Source: Streptomyces cacaoi (GTDB taxonomy: Bacteria; Actinomycetota; Actinomycetes; Streptomycetales; Streptomycetaceae). Taken from it: DNA of 64,000 nucleotides. The notes beneath the pieces are model-generated. The model was not told where the DNA came from, searched no databases, and saw only the letters and a program-made list of their open reading frames with translations. Positions 17,043 to 26,420 of the stretch are shown piece by piece. A program made the position numbers and the translations under genes. The first letter of the stretch is position 1, and each line of letters opens with the position of its first letter. The stretch is taken from contig NZ_BJMM01000020.1 of NCBI RefSeq assembly GCF_006539165.1, forward strand, positions 62,001 through 126,000, written 5' to 3'.

Positions 17043-17066
17043 GGGCGCCCTCGCGTGCGGGCGCCC
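17043..17066. terminator. Hairpin between the thioesterase and phosphatase-like genes
   Basis: GGGCGCCC at 17043-17050 and again at 17059-17066 around an 8-base loop. As the octamer is self-complementary, the two copies pair into a stem lying between two convergent stop codons (17000 and 17089). Confidence 0.6.
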
Positions 17067-17088
17067 GCAGGGGCCGTGTGCGGGGCGG

Positions 17089-17913
17089 TCAGGCCGTCAG
17101 CCCGGCCGTGGCCAGCAGATACGCCGTCATCGGCTCGTAGTGGCGCGGGTCGGCCACGTGGTCGTCCAGCGGGACGGTGACCTCCAGCGTGCCCTCGGCC
17201 TCGCCCAGGAAGAGCGCCGGGTCGTTGCAGTCGGCGAAGCCCACCGTGGCCAGGCCGTGCTGTGCCGCGCGCCCCGCCCAGCCGTGGTCGGCCACCACGA
17301 GATCGGGCAGGCGCTCCCCGGTGTGCTCCAGCGCGCCCAGGATGCCCGCCATCGGTTCGGGCGAGTGGGTGTGCCAGAGCGAGGCCCCGCGCTCGTGGGC
17401 CGCGACACCGGAGAACTGGACGACCACGCCCTCGTCCGCGTAGACGCCCTCGGGGACGCGGACGATGTCGCAGCCGACGGCGCGCAGGGCCGTCGCCACA
17501 GTGCCGTGCATGTCCAGCAGGGCGCCGGGGTGTCCCGTCGCGAACAGCACGCGGAGCTGCCCCTCGGCCGCCTTGCGCAGCTGTGCGGCGGCCCGGTCCA
17601 GGGCTCCGAGGGTCAGCTCCGGATCGATGGTGTCCTGCCCCGCGCGGTAGTCCGGGTCGTCGTTGACGCCGCAGCGCTCGGCCATCACCGCGAGCACGTC
17701 CTGCTCGTCCGCCCAGCGCTCGCCCAGTTCCAGGCCGAGCCAGTAGTGGCGGTCGCCGTTGGCCAGCTTCCGGTAGTGGTCGAGATTGTTCTCGCGCGGT
17801 GTGGCGACGTCCCCCGCGATGCGGGTGCGCACCAGATGCGCCGCCAGCTCGTCGCGGGCGGGCGCGGCCGGTAGCGGCAGCGGGAGGGACACGGGCAGGA
17901 GAGTCTGCGACAT
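17089..17913 (-). CDS. Conserved actinobacterial protein, annotated elsewhere as phosphatase
   Basis: A 274-residue soluble protein starting MSQTLLPVSLPLPLP. Recognisable stretches are LVRTRIAGDVATPRENNLDHYRKL (split here only for description), LFATGHPGALLDMHG and PDLVVADHGWAGRAAQHGL. From memory, Streptomyces homologues are labelled phosphatase, but I see no classical HAD, PHP or histidine-phosphatase signature; the His-Gly and Asp-His pairs could bind metal. ATG 17913 is chosen because upstream sequence has no coding bias. It stands alone, convergent with the thioesterase. Confidence 0.7.
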   Translation of the reverse strand: MSQTLLPVSLPLPLPAAPARDELAAHLVRTRIAGDVATPRENNLDHYRKLANGDRHYWLGLELGERWADEQDVLAVMAERCGVNDDPDYRAGQDTIDPELTLGALDRAAAQLRKAAEGQLRVLFATGHPGALLDMHGTVATALRAVGCDIVRVPEGVYADEGVVVQFSGVAAHERGASLWHTHSPEPMAGILGALEHTGERLPDLVVADHGWAGRAAQHGLATVGFADCNDPALFLGEAEGTLEVTVPLDDHVADPRHYEPMTAYLLATAGLTA

Positions 17914-18867
17914 GAGGCCATTGTGTCTCGTACTGGCGATCGACGGACGATGTGTCCGGAACCCGGAGGAGAAAGCCGGTGCACGCGGGCGTCCGGGGCG
18001 CTCGCGGAGCCCGCGGTGCGCTCGGAAGGGGCCGGCGCGCCCGCACGCTCGCCGGCCGGGTGCGTTCGGCGTGCTCACCGGGTCCGCCGTTCCGTCCCGA
18101 AGGTGCCCGGAGTGCGGTTTCCGGCCGTATTGCGTTGCCTGCCAGTACGTTCTCCGCTCGGCGGCCGGTGCCGGGAGCGCCTGCTGCGCGCCGAAGGACG
18201 CTGGTCGACGGGGGCTTGACGGATCAGCGGGAATTGTCTGCCCCGGTCACAATGTGCCACTGGTTTAATACGGGACGTTACTGAATTTGATCGGTCGATG
18301 TGCATCTCGTGGAAGTTCCCGAGAGACTGCCTCACGCAATCCCGCGCGGGACGGCGGCGTGGTGGTCGGAATGGAGCGGGCCTCGTGGGGGGTGCCTGCC
18401 CGTCCGGCCCAGGGACTCGCCGCCAGGGCCGGGGCGGCCCCGGCGAAGCGACCGATTCGCCGGAGCCGCCTTCGGTTCCCCACCCGGACCCCGCCCCGGC
18501 CTCCGGTCTCCCCGCCTCGCCGCTCTCTGCGTCCCCTGTGCCCTCCGCTTCTGTGCCCTTCCGCGCGCTGCGCGCTTTCCGGGCCGCCAGCTCTCTCCCC
18601 GCCCAGCGCCTTTTCGGATCTTCCGGTTCCGGGCTCGGCCGTCGGGCTGCGGATCTCCGGGCCGGGATGCGTGCGCCGTAGGTATCCCGTATGCCGTGAA
18701 TATCCGGTCGTGTCCGCCGGGGTCGGAGGGCCGTCGGGGCGTGGGGGCGCACGGGCGCTCGCACGCCTCTTGGCCGGGCTCCCGCGCGCCTGTCCGGCCG
18801 GGATGAAAAGCCGATGCGGCGATGTTGACCTCTTCGGATTGCGACAGACGGACGACTCTCCGACACG
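17914..18867. promoter_or_regulatory. 954-base divergent gap before the ABC exporter
   Basis: No reading frame here has the coding bias or family resemblance needed to call a gene, although the ATG at 18298 opens a 127-codon frame with weak bias. An AT-richer island at about 18226-18310 (TGGTTTAATACGGGACG then TTACTGAATTTGATCGG) stands out and may hold a promoter. A TTGACC hexamer at 18827-18832, about 40 bases before the exporter ATG, is another candidate -35. Whether the long leader is regulatory is unknown. Confidence 0.35.
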
Positions 18868-21800
18868 ATGGCGAAGGGGCGCGGAGTGGGGCTCAGGACG
18901 AGGCGGGAAGAGGCCGGCGGGCCGGGATGGGCCCGTCGGCTGGCCGGCTACTGCTGGCGGTACAAACGGGCGGTCGTGCTCGCGCTCATCGCGTCCCTCG
19001 GCGGCATGGGCGTCATGGCGCTGGTGCCGCTGCTGACGAAGACGATCATCGACGACGTGGTGGTCGGGCAGCAGGGCGGCCTGTGGATGTGGATCGGGCT
19101 GCTGCTCGCGGCCGCCGCCGTCATCTACGTCCTCACCTACGCGCGGCGCTACTACGGGGGCAGGCTCGCGCTCGACGTCCAGCACGACCTGCGGACGGAG
19201 ATGTACCGCTCGATCATCCGGCTGGACGGCCGCAGTCAGGACGAGCTGTCCACCGGGCAGGTCGTCGGCCGGGGAACGAGCGATCTCCAGCTCGTGCAGA
19301 GCCTGCTGTTCATGCTGCCGATGATGATCGGCAACGTGCTGCTCTTCCTCGTCGCGCTCGTCGTGATGCTCGTGCTCTCGCCGCTGCTCACGCTGGTCTC
19401 GCTCGCCGTCTTCCCGCTGCTGTGGTGGGTGGCCGACCGCAGCCGCAAGCGCCTCTTCCCCGCCACGTGGTACGCGCAGCAGCAGGCCGGCGCCGTCGCC
19501 TCGGTGGTGGACGGGGCGGTCACCGGCGTCCGCGTCGTCAAGGGCTTCGGCCAGGAAGCACAGGAGACCGGCAAGCTGCGGGCCATCGGCCGCAAGCTCT
19601 TCGCGGGACGCATGCGTACGGTGCGGCTCAACGCCCGCTACACACCCGCCCTCCAGACCGTTCCGTCGCTCGGCCAGGTGGCCATGCTGGCGCTCGGCGG
19701 CTGGATGGCCACGCGCGGGCAGATCACCCTCGGCACCTTCGTGGCGTTCTCCACCTATCTGGCGCAGCTCGTCGGCCCGGTGCGGATGCTCGCCATGATG
19801 CTCACCGTCGGCCAGCAGGCGCGCGCCGGCGTGGAGCGGGTCTACGACCTCATCGACACCGAACCGCAGATGGCCGAGCGGCCCGACGCCCGGGCGCTGC
19901 CCGAGGACGCCGACGCCTCGGTCGAGTTCGACGACGTCACCTTCGGCTACTCCGCGGACAGCCGCGTTCTCGACGGCTTCAGCATGCGGATCGAGCCGGG
20001 CGAGACGGTCGCCCTCGTCGGTACGAGCGGCAGCGGCAAGTCGACCGTCTCCATGCTGCTGCCGCGCTACTACGACGTCACCGGCGGCGCCGTCCGCGTC
20101 GGCGGCCAGGACGTCCGCGATCTGACGCTGGACTCGCTGCGCTCCGTCATCGGCCTCGTCCCGGAGAACAGCTTCCTGTTCTCCGCCTCGATACGGGAGA
20201 ACATCGCCTACGGGGCCCCGGACGCCTCCGACGAGCAGGTGCGCACCGCCGCGCGCGCGGCGCAGGCCGACGGCTTCATCACCGAACTGCCCGACGGGTA
20301 CGAGACAGCGGTGGGTGAGCAGGGGCTGACCCTCTCCGGGGGCCAGCGGCAGCGCATCGCGCTGGCCCGCGCCATCCTCACCGACCCGCGGCTGCTCCTC
20401 CTGGACGACGCGACCTCCGCGGTGGACGCCCGGGTCGAGCACGAGATCCACGCGGCACTCCGCGGCGTCATGGCCGGGCGGACGACACTGCTGATCGCGC
20501 ACCGGCAGTCCACCCTCGCGCTGGCCGACCGGATCGCGGTGCTCGACGGCGGCCGGCTGGCGGACATCGGCACCCACGAGGAGCTGACGGAGCGCTGCGC
20601 CCTCTACCGCAAGCTGCTGACCGATCCCGACGAACTGGGGGAGGTCGACCGCGACCCGGCGGGCATGGCGGTCCACACGGCGGACGCCGGTGCCGACGGG
20701 GTCACGCCCGAACTGTGGCAGCGCGAGACGGACGAAGAGGAGGCGGCGGCCAGGGCGGACGGCGGGTCCCCCACGGCGGCGCAGAGCGGCCGGCCCGGCA
20801 GCTTCGCCTCGGAGCTGGCAGGCATGCCCGGCAGCCCGGAACTGCTCGCCCGGGTCGCCGCGTTGCCGCCCGCGACGGACGTCCCCGACGTCGACGAGGA
20901 GCGGGCACAGGCACGTGAACGGTCCTACGGGCTGCGTCGGCTGCTGCACGGCTTCGGCGCCGCGCTGCTGGTGGCGCTGGTCTTCGCCGCGCTGGACGCC
21001 GGGTTCGGGCTGCTGCTGCCCATCCTGATCCGGCACGGCATCGACGACGGGGTGGAGAAGGGCGCGCTGGGCGCGGTGTGGGCGGCCTCGGCGCTCGCCC
21101 TGGCCGTCGTCGTCGCCCAATGGGCCTCCCAGGTGGGCTCGTTGCGACTGACCGGGCGTACCGGGGAGCGGGTGCTGTATGCGCTGCGGGTGAAGATCTT
21201 CGCCCAGCTCCAGCGGCTCGGCCTGGACTACTACGAACGCCACCTCGCCGGCGCCGTCATGACGCGGATGACCACCGATGTGGACGCGCTCTCCAGCTTC
21301 CTCCAGACGGGGCTGGTCACGGCCGTCGTCTCGGTCTTCACCTTCCTCGGCATACTCGGGGCGCTGTTCTTCCTCGATGTGCAACTGGCGTTGGTCGTCA
21401 CCGCGTCGCTGCCGCTGCTGGTGATCGGCACCGTCTTCTTCCGCAGGCACAGCGTCAGGGCGTACGAGCTGGCGCGGGAGCGGGTGAGCGGTGTGAACGC
21501 GAGCCTTCAGGAGTCGGTGGCGGGGCTGCGCATGGTCCAGGCGTTCCGCGGTGAGGAGCGCGGCGTCGACCAGTTCGTGCAGCGCAGCGACGGCTACCGC
21601 AGGGCACGGGTCCGGGGCCAGTGGCTGATATCGGTCTACTTCCCCTTCGTGCAGCTGTTGGCCTCGCTGGCCACCGCGGCCGTGCTCGTGGTGGGCGCCG
21701 GGCGTATCGAGGCGGGGACGCTCACGGCGGGTGCCCTGGTGGCCTATCTGCTCTACATCGAGCTGTTCTTCGCTCCGGTCCAGCAGCTGTCGCAGGTGTT

Positions 21801-22791
21801 CGACGGCTACCAGCAGGCGGCCGTCTCCCTGCGCCGCATACAGGAGTTGCTGCGCGAGGAGACCAGCACACCGGAGGCGGCCTCGCCGCGCGAGGTCGGG
21901 AAGCTGCGGGGCGAGATCACGTTCGAGGGCGTCCGGTTCCGTTATGCGACGGCCGACCCGGCCGCCGAGGGAGGAAACAAGGAAGCGGCGCTGGAGGACG
22001 TCCGGTTGACGATTCCGGCGGGCCAGACCGTCGCGTTCGTCGGGGAGACGGGCGCCGGGAAGTCCACGCTGGTCAAGCTCGTGGCCCGGTTCTACGACCC
22101 GAGCGAGGGCGCCGTCCTGGTGGACGGGCAGGATCTGCGGGAGGTCGATCTCCCCGCCTACCGGCACCGGCTCGGCGTGGTCCCGCAGGAGCCGTACCTC
22201 TTCCCCGGCACGGTGCGGGACGCCATCGCGTACGGCCGTATGGACGCCACCGACGCACAGGTCGAGGCCGCGGCGCGGGCCGTGGGGGCGCACGACATGA
22301 TCGCCTCGCTGTCCGGGGGCTATCTCCACCCGGTCGACGAGCGGGGCCGCAACCTCTCGGCGGGGCAGCGGCAGTTGATAGCGCTGGCCCGGGCCGAACT
22401 GGTGGACCCGGACATCCTGTTGCTCGACGAGGCCACGGCCGCGCTGGACCTGGCGACCGAATCCCTGGTGAACCAGGCCACCGAGCAGCTCTCCGGCTCC
22501 CGTACGACGCTCGTCGTCGCCCACCGGCTGACGACGGCGGCCCGGGCCGACCGTGTCGTCGTCCTCGACCACGGGCGCATAGCCGAGGACGGTACACATG
22601 AGGAGTTGCTGGCTCGGGACGGCCGGTATGCCGAGCTGTGGCGCACCTTCACGGGCGGGGCCGACCCCGAAGGGGCCCTCGGGAACGGGGAGTTCGCCGA
22701 CGTCGGGGCGTCCGGTCCCGGGGAGGGCGGTTCCTCGGGGCCGGAGCCCGGGGAGTCCGAGCCCGCGGTTGTTCCGTCGCCTTCGGCGTGA
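18868..22791 (+). CDS. Fused full-length ABC exporter (TMD-NBD-TMD-NBD)
   Basis: A 1,307-residue multidrug-type exporter made of two half-transporters in one chain. The first membrane domain (about 35-325) precedes NBD1, with Walker A GTSGSGKST at 385, signature LSGGQRQ at 489 and Walker B LLLLDD near 514. The linker (about 590-690) is acidic and disordered. The second membrane domain (about 695-990) precedes NBD2: Walker A GETGAGKST at 1059, NLSAGQRQ at 1162, Walker B LLLDEAT with Glu1188. NBD1 has Asp in place of the catalytic Glu and NBD2 has an altered signature, so one ATP site should be degenerate, as in TM287/288-like heterodimers. Both H-loops (AHR) are intact. Substrate unknown; single-gene unit. 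Confidence 0.95.
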   Translation: MAKGRGVGLRTRREEAGGPGWARRLAGYCWRYKRAVVLALIASLGGMGVMALVPLLTKTIIDDVVVGQQGGLWMWIGLLLAAAAVIYVLTYARRYYGGRLALDVQHDLRTEMYRSIIRLDGRSQDELSTGQVVGRGTSDLQLVQSLLFMLPMMIGNVLLFLVALVVMLVLSPLLTLVSLAVFPLLWWVADRSRKRLFPATWYAQQQAGAVASVVDGAVTGVRVVKGFGQEAQETGKLRAIGRKLFAGRMRTVRLNARYTPALQTVPSLGQVAMLALGGWMATRGQITLGTFVAFSTYLAQLVGPVRMLAMMLTVGQQARAGVERVYDLIDTEPQMAERPDARALPEDADASVEFDDVTFGYSADSRVLDGFSMRIEPGETVALVGTSGSGKSTVSMLLPRYYDVTGGAVRVGGQDVRDLTLDSLRSVIGLVPENSFLFSASIRENIAYGAPDASDEQVRTAARAAQADGFITELPDGYETAVGEQGLTLSGGQRQRIALARAILTDPRLLLLDDATSAVDARVEHEIHAALRGVMAGRTTLLIAHRQSTLALADRIAVLDGGRLADIGTHEELTERCALYRKLLTDPDELGEVDRDPAGMAVHTADAGADGVTPELWQRETDEEEAAARADGGSPTAAQSGRPGSFASELAGMPGSPELLARVAALPPATDVPDVDEERAQARERSYGLRRLLHGFGAALLVALVFAALDAGFGLLLPILIRHGIDDGVEKGALGAVWAASALALAVVVAQWASQVGSLRLTGRTGERVLYALRVKIFAQLQRLGLDYYERHLAGAVMTRMTTDVDALSSFLQTGLVTAVVSVFTFLGILGALFFLDVQLALVVTASLPLLVIGTVFFRRHSVRAYELARERVSGVNASLQESVAGLRMVQAFRGEERGVDQFVQRSDGYRRARVRGQWLISVYFPFVQLLASLATAAVLVVGAGRIEAGTLTAGALVAYLLYIELFFAPVQQLSQVFDGYQQAAVSLRRIQELLREETSTPEAASPREVGKLRGEITFEGVRFRYATADPAAEGGNKEAALEDVRLTIPAGQTVAFVGETGAGKSTLVKLVARFYDPSEGAVLVDGQDLREVDLPAYRHRLGVVPQEPYLFPGTVRDAIAYGRMDATDAQVEAAARAVGAHDMIASLSGGYLHPVDERGRNLSAGQRQLIALARAELVDPDILLLDEATAALDLATESLVNQATEQLSGSRTTLVVAHRLTTAARADRVVVLDHGRIAEDGTHEELLARDGRYAELWRTFTGGADPEGALGNGEFADVGASGPGEGGSSGPEPGESEPAVVPSPSA

Positions 22792-22905
22792 GCGGCTGAG
22801 CGGGCCGGGGCGCCTCGTCCGGTGGCGGTGGCGCCGCCGGCCCGCCGTGGCGCGTGGGCTTCGGTCCGGGCCGGGCGCGGGGCTCCCGGCCCGGTGGCGG
22901 TTCGC

Positions 22906-23481
22906 TCAGTCGGAGCAGAGGCGGACGAGATATTCGTCCACGGTCTGCACCTGTCCGAAAGGCAGCGGTTCGTCGCCGCGTCGCCAGTGGATGGCGGCGA
23001 TCTCGTCACCGGGGGTGAAGGGCAGGGGTGCGCTCAGGCCGCCGGCGAACAGGGCGCCGTAGAGCACGCTCCGGCCGCGTACGGGGGCGGGCTCGTCCGG
23101 GAGCGTCCCACCGGCTGTCGTGCCGCCGTCCGGGAGGCCGGTGCCGTGCGGGAGGCCGCCCAGGGCGGTTTTGGCGAAGCCGATGAAGCGGAGGGAGGAG
23201 GGCGGCATCTCCTGGCCGGCCTCTTCGCGCAGCTCGCGGACGGCGGCCTCGCGGGGTGTCTCGCCCTCCTCGATACCGCCGCCGGGCAGCTCCCAGCAGG
23301 CGCGGCTGCGGACGTGCACCATCAGCACGCGTCCCTCGTGGCGGACGGCCAGCAGGACGAAGGCGACGGGGGCGTCCTCGAACCGGGTGTCCTCGGGCAG
23401 CCGGTGGAAGGACAGCAGCTGTATGCCCCGGGGGCCGGTGGCCAGGGGCGCGGAAGGCGGGGGAGTCGCGGCGTCGCTCAT
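22906..23481 (-). CDS. Nudix hydrolase
   Basis: A 191-residue Nudix protein. The Nudix box reads GGGIEEGETPREAAVREL then REEAGQE, an exact match to GX5EX7REUXEEXGU, which binds Mg2+ and hydrolyses a nucleoside diphosphate linked to another moiety. The preceding RACWELP strand is typical. A Gly/Thr/Pro-rich loop near 125-150 is additional to the usual fold. ATG 23481 gives MSDAATPPP; longer upstream readings lack coding character. Substrate cannot be read from the sequence. It converges on the ABC exporter and diverges from the S37 peptidase gene across 259 bases with no visible gene. Confidence 0.9.
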   Translation of the reverse strand: MSDAATPPPSAPLATGPRGIQLLSFHRLPEDTRFEDAPVAFVLLAVRHEGRVLMVHVRSRACWELPGGGIEEGETPREAAVRELREEAGQEMPPSSLRFIGFAKTALGGLPHGTGLPDGGTTAGGTLPDEPAPVRGRSVLYGALFAGGLSAPLPFTPGDEIAAIHWRRGDEPLPFGQVQTVDEYLVRLCSD

Positions 23482-23740
23482 GTCCGCAGCGTAGGCCGGT
23501 GGGCAGGGGGTGAGCCCGTGGGTTTCGGCAGGGCGGTCGTCTCCCCGGGCTGTGGCAGGGAGGGGCCACCCGACGTGGGGTCTTCTGCGCCGGCGGGCGT
23601 GGGGTCGCATGCCGCGCTGACGGGGGCGGGCCCGTACCGCTGAGCGGTGTGGAGGTTCCCGTATCCGTACACCGAGGTCTGGCGGAACGGGGGGTACGCC
23701 GATAGGTTCACGTCGACTTTCGGCCTTCAGGGGAGGGTGA

Positions 23741-25153
23741 ATGCGTAGAACGCTCAGATGGTTGCTGTCGCTGGTGGTGCTCATAGGCGCCGTCGGCTTC
23801 GGCAGCGCGTCGGCAGGGGCGGCCACAGCGCCCGCGACCGACATCAAGGACCGCATCCTCGCGATACCGGGGATGAGCCTGGTCGAGGAGAAGCCGGTCG
23901 ACGGATACCGCTTCTTCGTACTCAACTACGAGCAGCCGGTGGACCACCGGCACCCGAAGAAGGGCACCTTCAAGCAGCGCATCTCCCTTCTGCACAAGGG
24001 GGAGAACCGGCCCACCGTCTTCTACACCTCCGGGTACGGACTCTCCACGGAGCCGAGCCGCAGCGAGCCGACACGGCTGACGGACGGCAACCAGGTCTCC
24101 ATGGAGTACCGCTACTTCACTCCGTCGCGGCCCGATCCGGCCGACTGGTCGAAGCTCACCATCTGGCAGGCCGCCAGTGACCAGCACCGCATCTTCCAGG
24201 CGCTGAAGAAGATCTACGGCAAGAACTGGATCGCCACCGGCGCCAGCAAGGGTGGTATGACGGCCACCTACTTCCGCCGTTTCTACCCGAACGACATGGA
24301 CGGCACCGTCGCGTACGTCGCGCCGAACGATGTGCGCAACGACGAGGATTCGGCGTACTACGACTTCTTCAAGAACGTCGGTTCGAAGCAGTGCCGCGAC
24401 AGGCTCAACGCCGCGCAGCACGAGATCTTCGAGCGGCGTGGCGAGATGGTCCCGCGGCTGAAGAAGTGGGCCAAGGAGAACGACTACACGTTCAAGCTGG
24501 CCGGCAATGCGGACAAGGCGTTCGAACTGGTGGCGCAGGACCTCGTCTGGGGCTTCTGGCAGTACCACCTGGAGGACGAGTGCGGCCAGGTGCCCTCCCC
24601 CGACGCCGGCACGGACGCCCTCTACAAGTGGGCCGACAAGATCGGCGGTTGGGACGCCGGCACCGATCAGGGCATGTCCTCCTACACCCCGTACTACTAC
24701 CAGGCCGGGACGCAGGTGGGTTCGCCGGACTACGAGGAGCCCCTGCTCGACGACGTGCGCAAGTACCCGGGCCTCAATGTGCCGCGTACCTACGTGCCGC
24801 GGGACATCCCGATGAAGTTCAACAAGAACGACAAGGCCATGCGCGACATCGACCGCTGGGTGCGGCACCACGCGTCGCAGATGCTCTTCGTCTACGGCGA
24901 GAACGACCCGTGGGGCGCGGAACGCTTCCGTCCGGGCAAGCGCACCGAGGAGACCGCGGTCTACACCGCGCCGGAGCAGAACCACGGCGCCAACATCTCC
25001 AAGCTGCGCGACGACGAGCGTGCGCAGGCCACCGAGGCGCTGCTGAAGTGGGCCGGTGTGGGCGACGACAAGGGCGCGAAGGCCACGCGTGTGCCGGCCT
25101 ACGACAAGAAGCTCGACCGTCCGCAGAGCCGGTCGCAGACGCTCCGTCCGTGA
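23741..25153 (+). CDS. Secreted S37-family (PS-10 / tripeptidyl aminopeptidase) peptidase
   Basis: A 470-residue exported serine peptidase of the alpha/beta-hydrolase S37 family, which removes tripeptides from the N-terminus of peptides outside the cell. A Sec signal peptide (MRRTLRWLLSLVVLIGAVGF..., likely cleaved after SAGAA) is followed by the mature enzyme. The probable catalytic triad is Ser169 in GASKGG, Asp389 in YGENDPWG and His415 in NHGA. VLNYEQPVDHRHP near residue 60 is also characteristic. ATG 23741 follows a GGGAGGG Shine-Dalgarno. Transcribed alone and ending at the 25203 hairpin. Confidence 0.92.
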   Translation: MRRTLRWLLSLVVLIGAVGFGSASAGAATAPATDIKDRILAIPGMSLVEEKPVDGYRFFVLNYEQPVDHRHPKKGTFKQRISLLHKGENRPTVFYTSGYGLSTEPSRSEPTRLTDGNQVSMEYRYFTPSRPDPADWSKLTIWQAASDQHRIFQALKKIYGKNWIATGASKGGMTATYFRRFYPNDMDGTVAYVAPNDVRNDEDSAYYDFFKNVGSKQCRDRLNAAQHEIFERRGEMVPRLKKWAKENDYTFKLAGNADKAFELVAQDLVWGFWQYHLEDECGQVPSPDAGTDALYKWADKIGGWDAGTDQGMSSYTPYYYQAGTQVGSPDYEEPLLDDVRKYPGLNVPRTYVPRDIPMKFNKNDKAMRDIDRWVRHHASQMLFVYGENDPWGAERFRPGKRTEETAVYTAPEQNHGANISKLRDDERAQATEALLKWAGVGDDKGAKATRVPAYDKKLDRPQSRSQTLRP

Positions 25154-25202
25154 CCCGTTCCGGTCAGGACCGAGCCCGTTGGGCCTGAGTGCGAGCGCCC
25201 CG

Positions 25203-25234
25203 GCCCGATCCGGTCAGTCCAGACCGGGTCGGGC
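25203..25234. terminator. Bidirectional terminator after the S37 peptidase
   Basis: A 13-bp stem, GCCCGATCCGGTC against GACCGGGTCGGGC with one G-U-type pair, around a six-base loop, between the convergent stops at 25153 and 25317. Confidence 0.7.
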
Positions 25235-25246
25235 CGAGGCATGTCC

Positions 25247-25318
25247 CGGCTGTGCACCCTGCTGCGCGTCCGGCTGTGCATCCGGCCGTGCCCCCGGCTG
25301 CGTGCCCGGTCGTGCGTC
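25247..25318. repeat. Six copies of a 12-bp tandem repeat
   Basis: Units of the form CGG(C/T)(T/C)GTGC(A/G)(T/C)C run from 25247 to 25318 and stop exactly at the last codon of the isomerase gene. Copies one, three and four are the best conserved. Confidence 0.7.
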
Positions 25319-26198
25319 ATGCGGACCGGGAGAGCAGGTCCAGCAGATGGTGGCTCACCCGGGGCAGGAGGGTGGGCAGTTCCGGGATGTCCGGATACCA
25401 GCGCTTCTCGTACTCCCAGCACAGCCAGTCGGGTACGCGGTCGCCCACGGGGGCCTCGCCGGGCACGGGCCCGGGCGGGTCGCTCTGCTCCGGCGGGGCG
25501 TCCTCGGCGCGGGTGAGCAGCTCGACGACCTCGGCCAGCGGCAGGACGCCCGCGCCGGGCGGCAGCGGTGTGAGGTCCTCACGCGAGGCCACGTCCTTGA
25601 CCTGGACATAGCCGAGGTGCGGGGCCAGTTGCCGGTGTGTCTCCTCGGGCTCTTCCCCGCCGCGCCAGGTGTGCAGCACGTCCCAGAGCGCGCCGCACGC
25701 GGGGTGGCCGACCTCGCGCAGGATGCGGGCGACGGCGGCGCCGGTGCGGTGCGAGTCGTGTGTCTCCAGCAGGATGCGGACGCCCGAATCGGCTGCCAGG
25801 GGCGCGACTTCGGCCAGTCGGCGCACGGCGGTGGCGTCGCTCTCGGCCCGGGCCGCCTGCCCGGCGTCCGCCGTGTCCGGGCCTCCGGGGAACACCCGGA
25901 CGTAGGGGGCCCGGAGGTCGTGCGCCAGGTGGACGAGGTCCCGCAGGGCGGTGCGGACGGGCTCGTCGTCCCCCGGTGCGGCCACCTTCGGGTATCCGGC
26001 CACGGCGAGGACGTCCAGCCCGGCGTCGTGGAACTGCCGGACCACGCGTGCCCGGCCCGGTCCGTCCAGCTCCGGGTGCACCGGCTCCTCGGGGTGGGCC
26101 CGCAGTTCCACGCCGTGGAAGCCGCTTTCGGCGGCGAGGCTGAGCACTTCGGGCAGCGGCATGGCGGGGACGCCGAGCGTGGAGAAGGCGAGTCGCAT
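25317..26198 (-). CDS. Sugar phosphate isomerase/epimerase (xylose-isomerase-like TIM barrel)
   Basis: A 293-residue AP-endonuclease-2/xylose-isomerase-type barrel. FHGVELRAHPEEPVHPELDG starts the second strand; ILLETHDSHRTG, ALWDVLHTW and GYVQVKDVASRED carry the Glu, Asp and His residues that normally bind the divalent metal. Such enzymes isomerise or dehydrate keto-sugars and inososes. The C-terminal WLCWEYEKRWYPDIPELP is more aromatic than usual. ATG 26198 (MRLAFSTLG) places the first strand at the N-terminus as in the family. It is downstream of the LacI repressor gene on the same strand (222-base gap), so it may belong to the same catabolic unit as the three-gene operon on the other side. 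Confidence 0.85.
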   Translation of the reverse strand: MRLAFSTLGVPAMPLPEVLSLAAESGFHGVELRAHPEEPVHPELDGPGRARVVRQFHDAGLDVLAVAGYPKVAAPGDDEPVRTALRDLVHLAHDLRAPYVRVFPGGPDTADAGQAARAESDATAVRRLAEVAPLAADSGVRILLETHDSHRTGAAVARILREVGHPACGALWDVLHTWRGGEEPEETHRQLAPHLGYVQVKDVASREDLTPLPPGAGVLPLAEVVELLTRAEDAPPEQSDPPGPVPGEAPVGDRVPDWLCWEYEKRWYPDIPELPTLLPRVSHHLLDLLSRSA

Positions 26199-26420
26199 GC
26201 GCTCAGCCGACCAGAAGTCGGCACCGGCGACAAGGACCGGCCGGTGCGTCCGCCGCTCCCGTTCCCTGCCCATGCCCTCGGGTACGGACGTGCGTGCGGA
26301 GCACGACCGGGGCGGCAGGGCGCCCAGGGGCGTCGCTCGGGACCGCAGGGCACTGTCAGGGACGACCTGCCGGTGGCCTCGGGCGGCCTCGGCGGGGCTG
26401 TCGGCTCGACGCCTGGGCTT

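Noticed and set aside
18298..18681. 127-codon frame in the exporter leader as a gene
   Set aside because: After the first codons the third-position bias falls towards background, and the product is low-complexity with no recognisable motif.
18265..22599. A 1,444-codon minus-strand open frame opposite the ABC exporter
   Set aside because: It is the antisense shadow of a highly GC-biased gene; its Arg/Gly/His-rich composition matches no family, whereas the plus strand encodes a textbook exporter.
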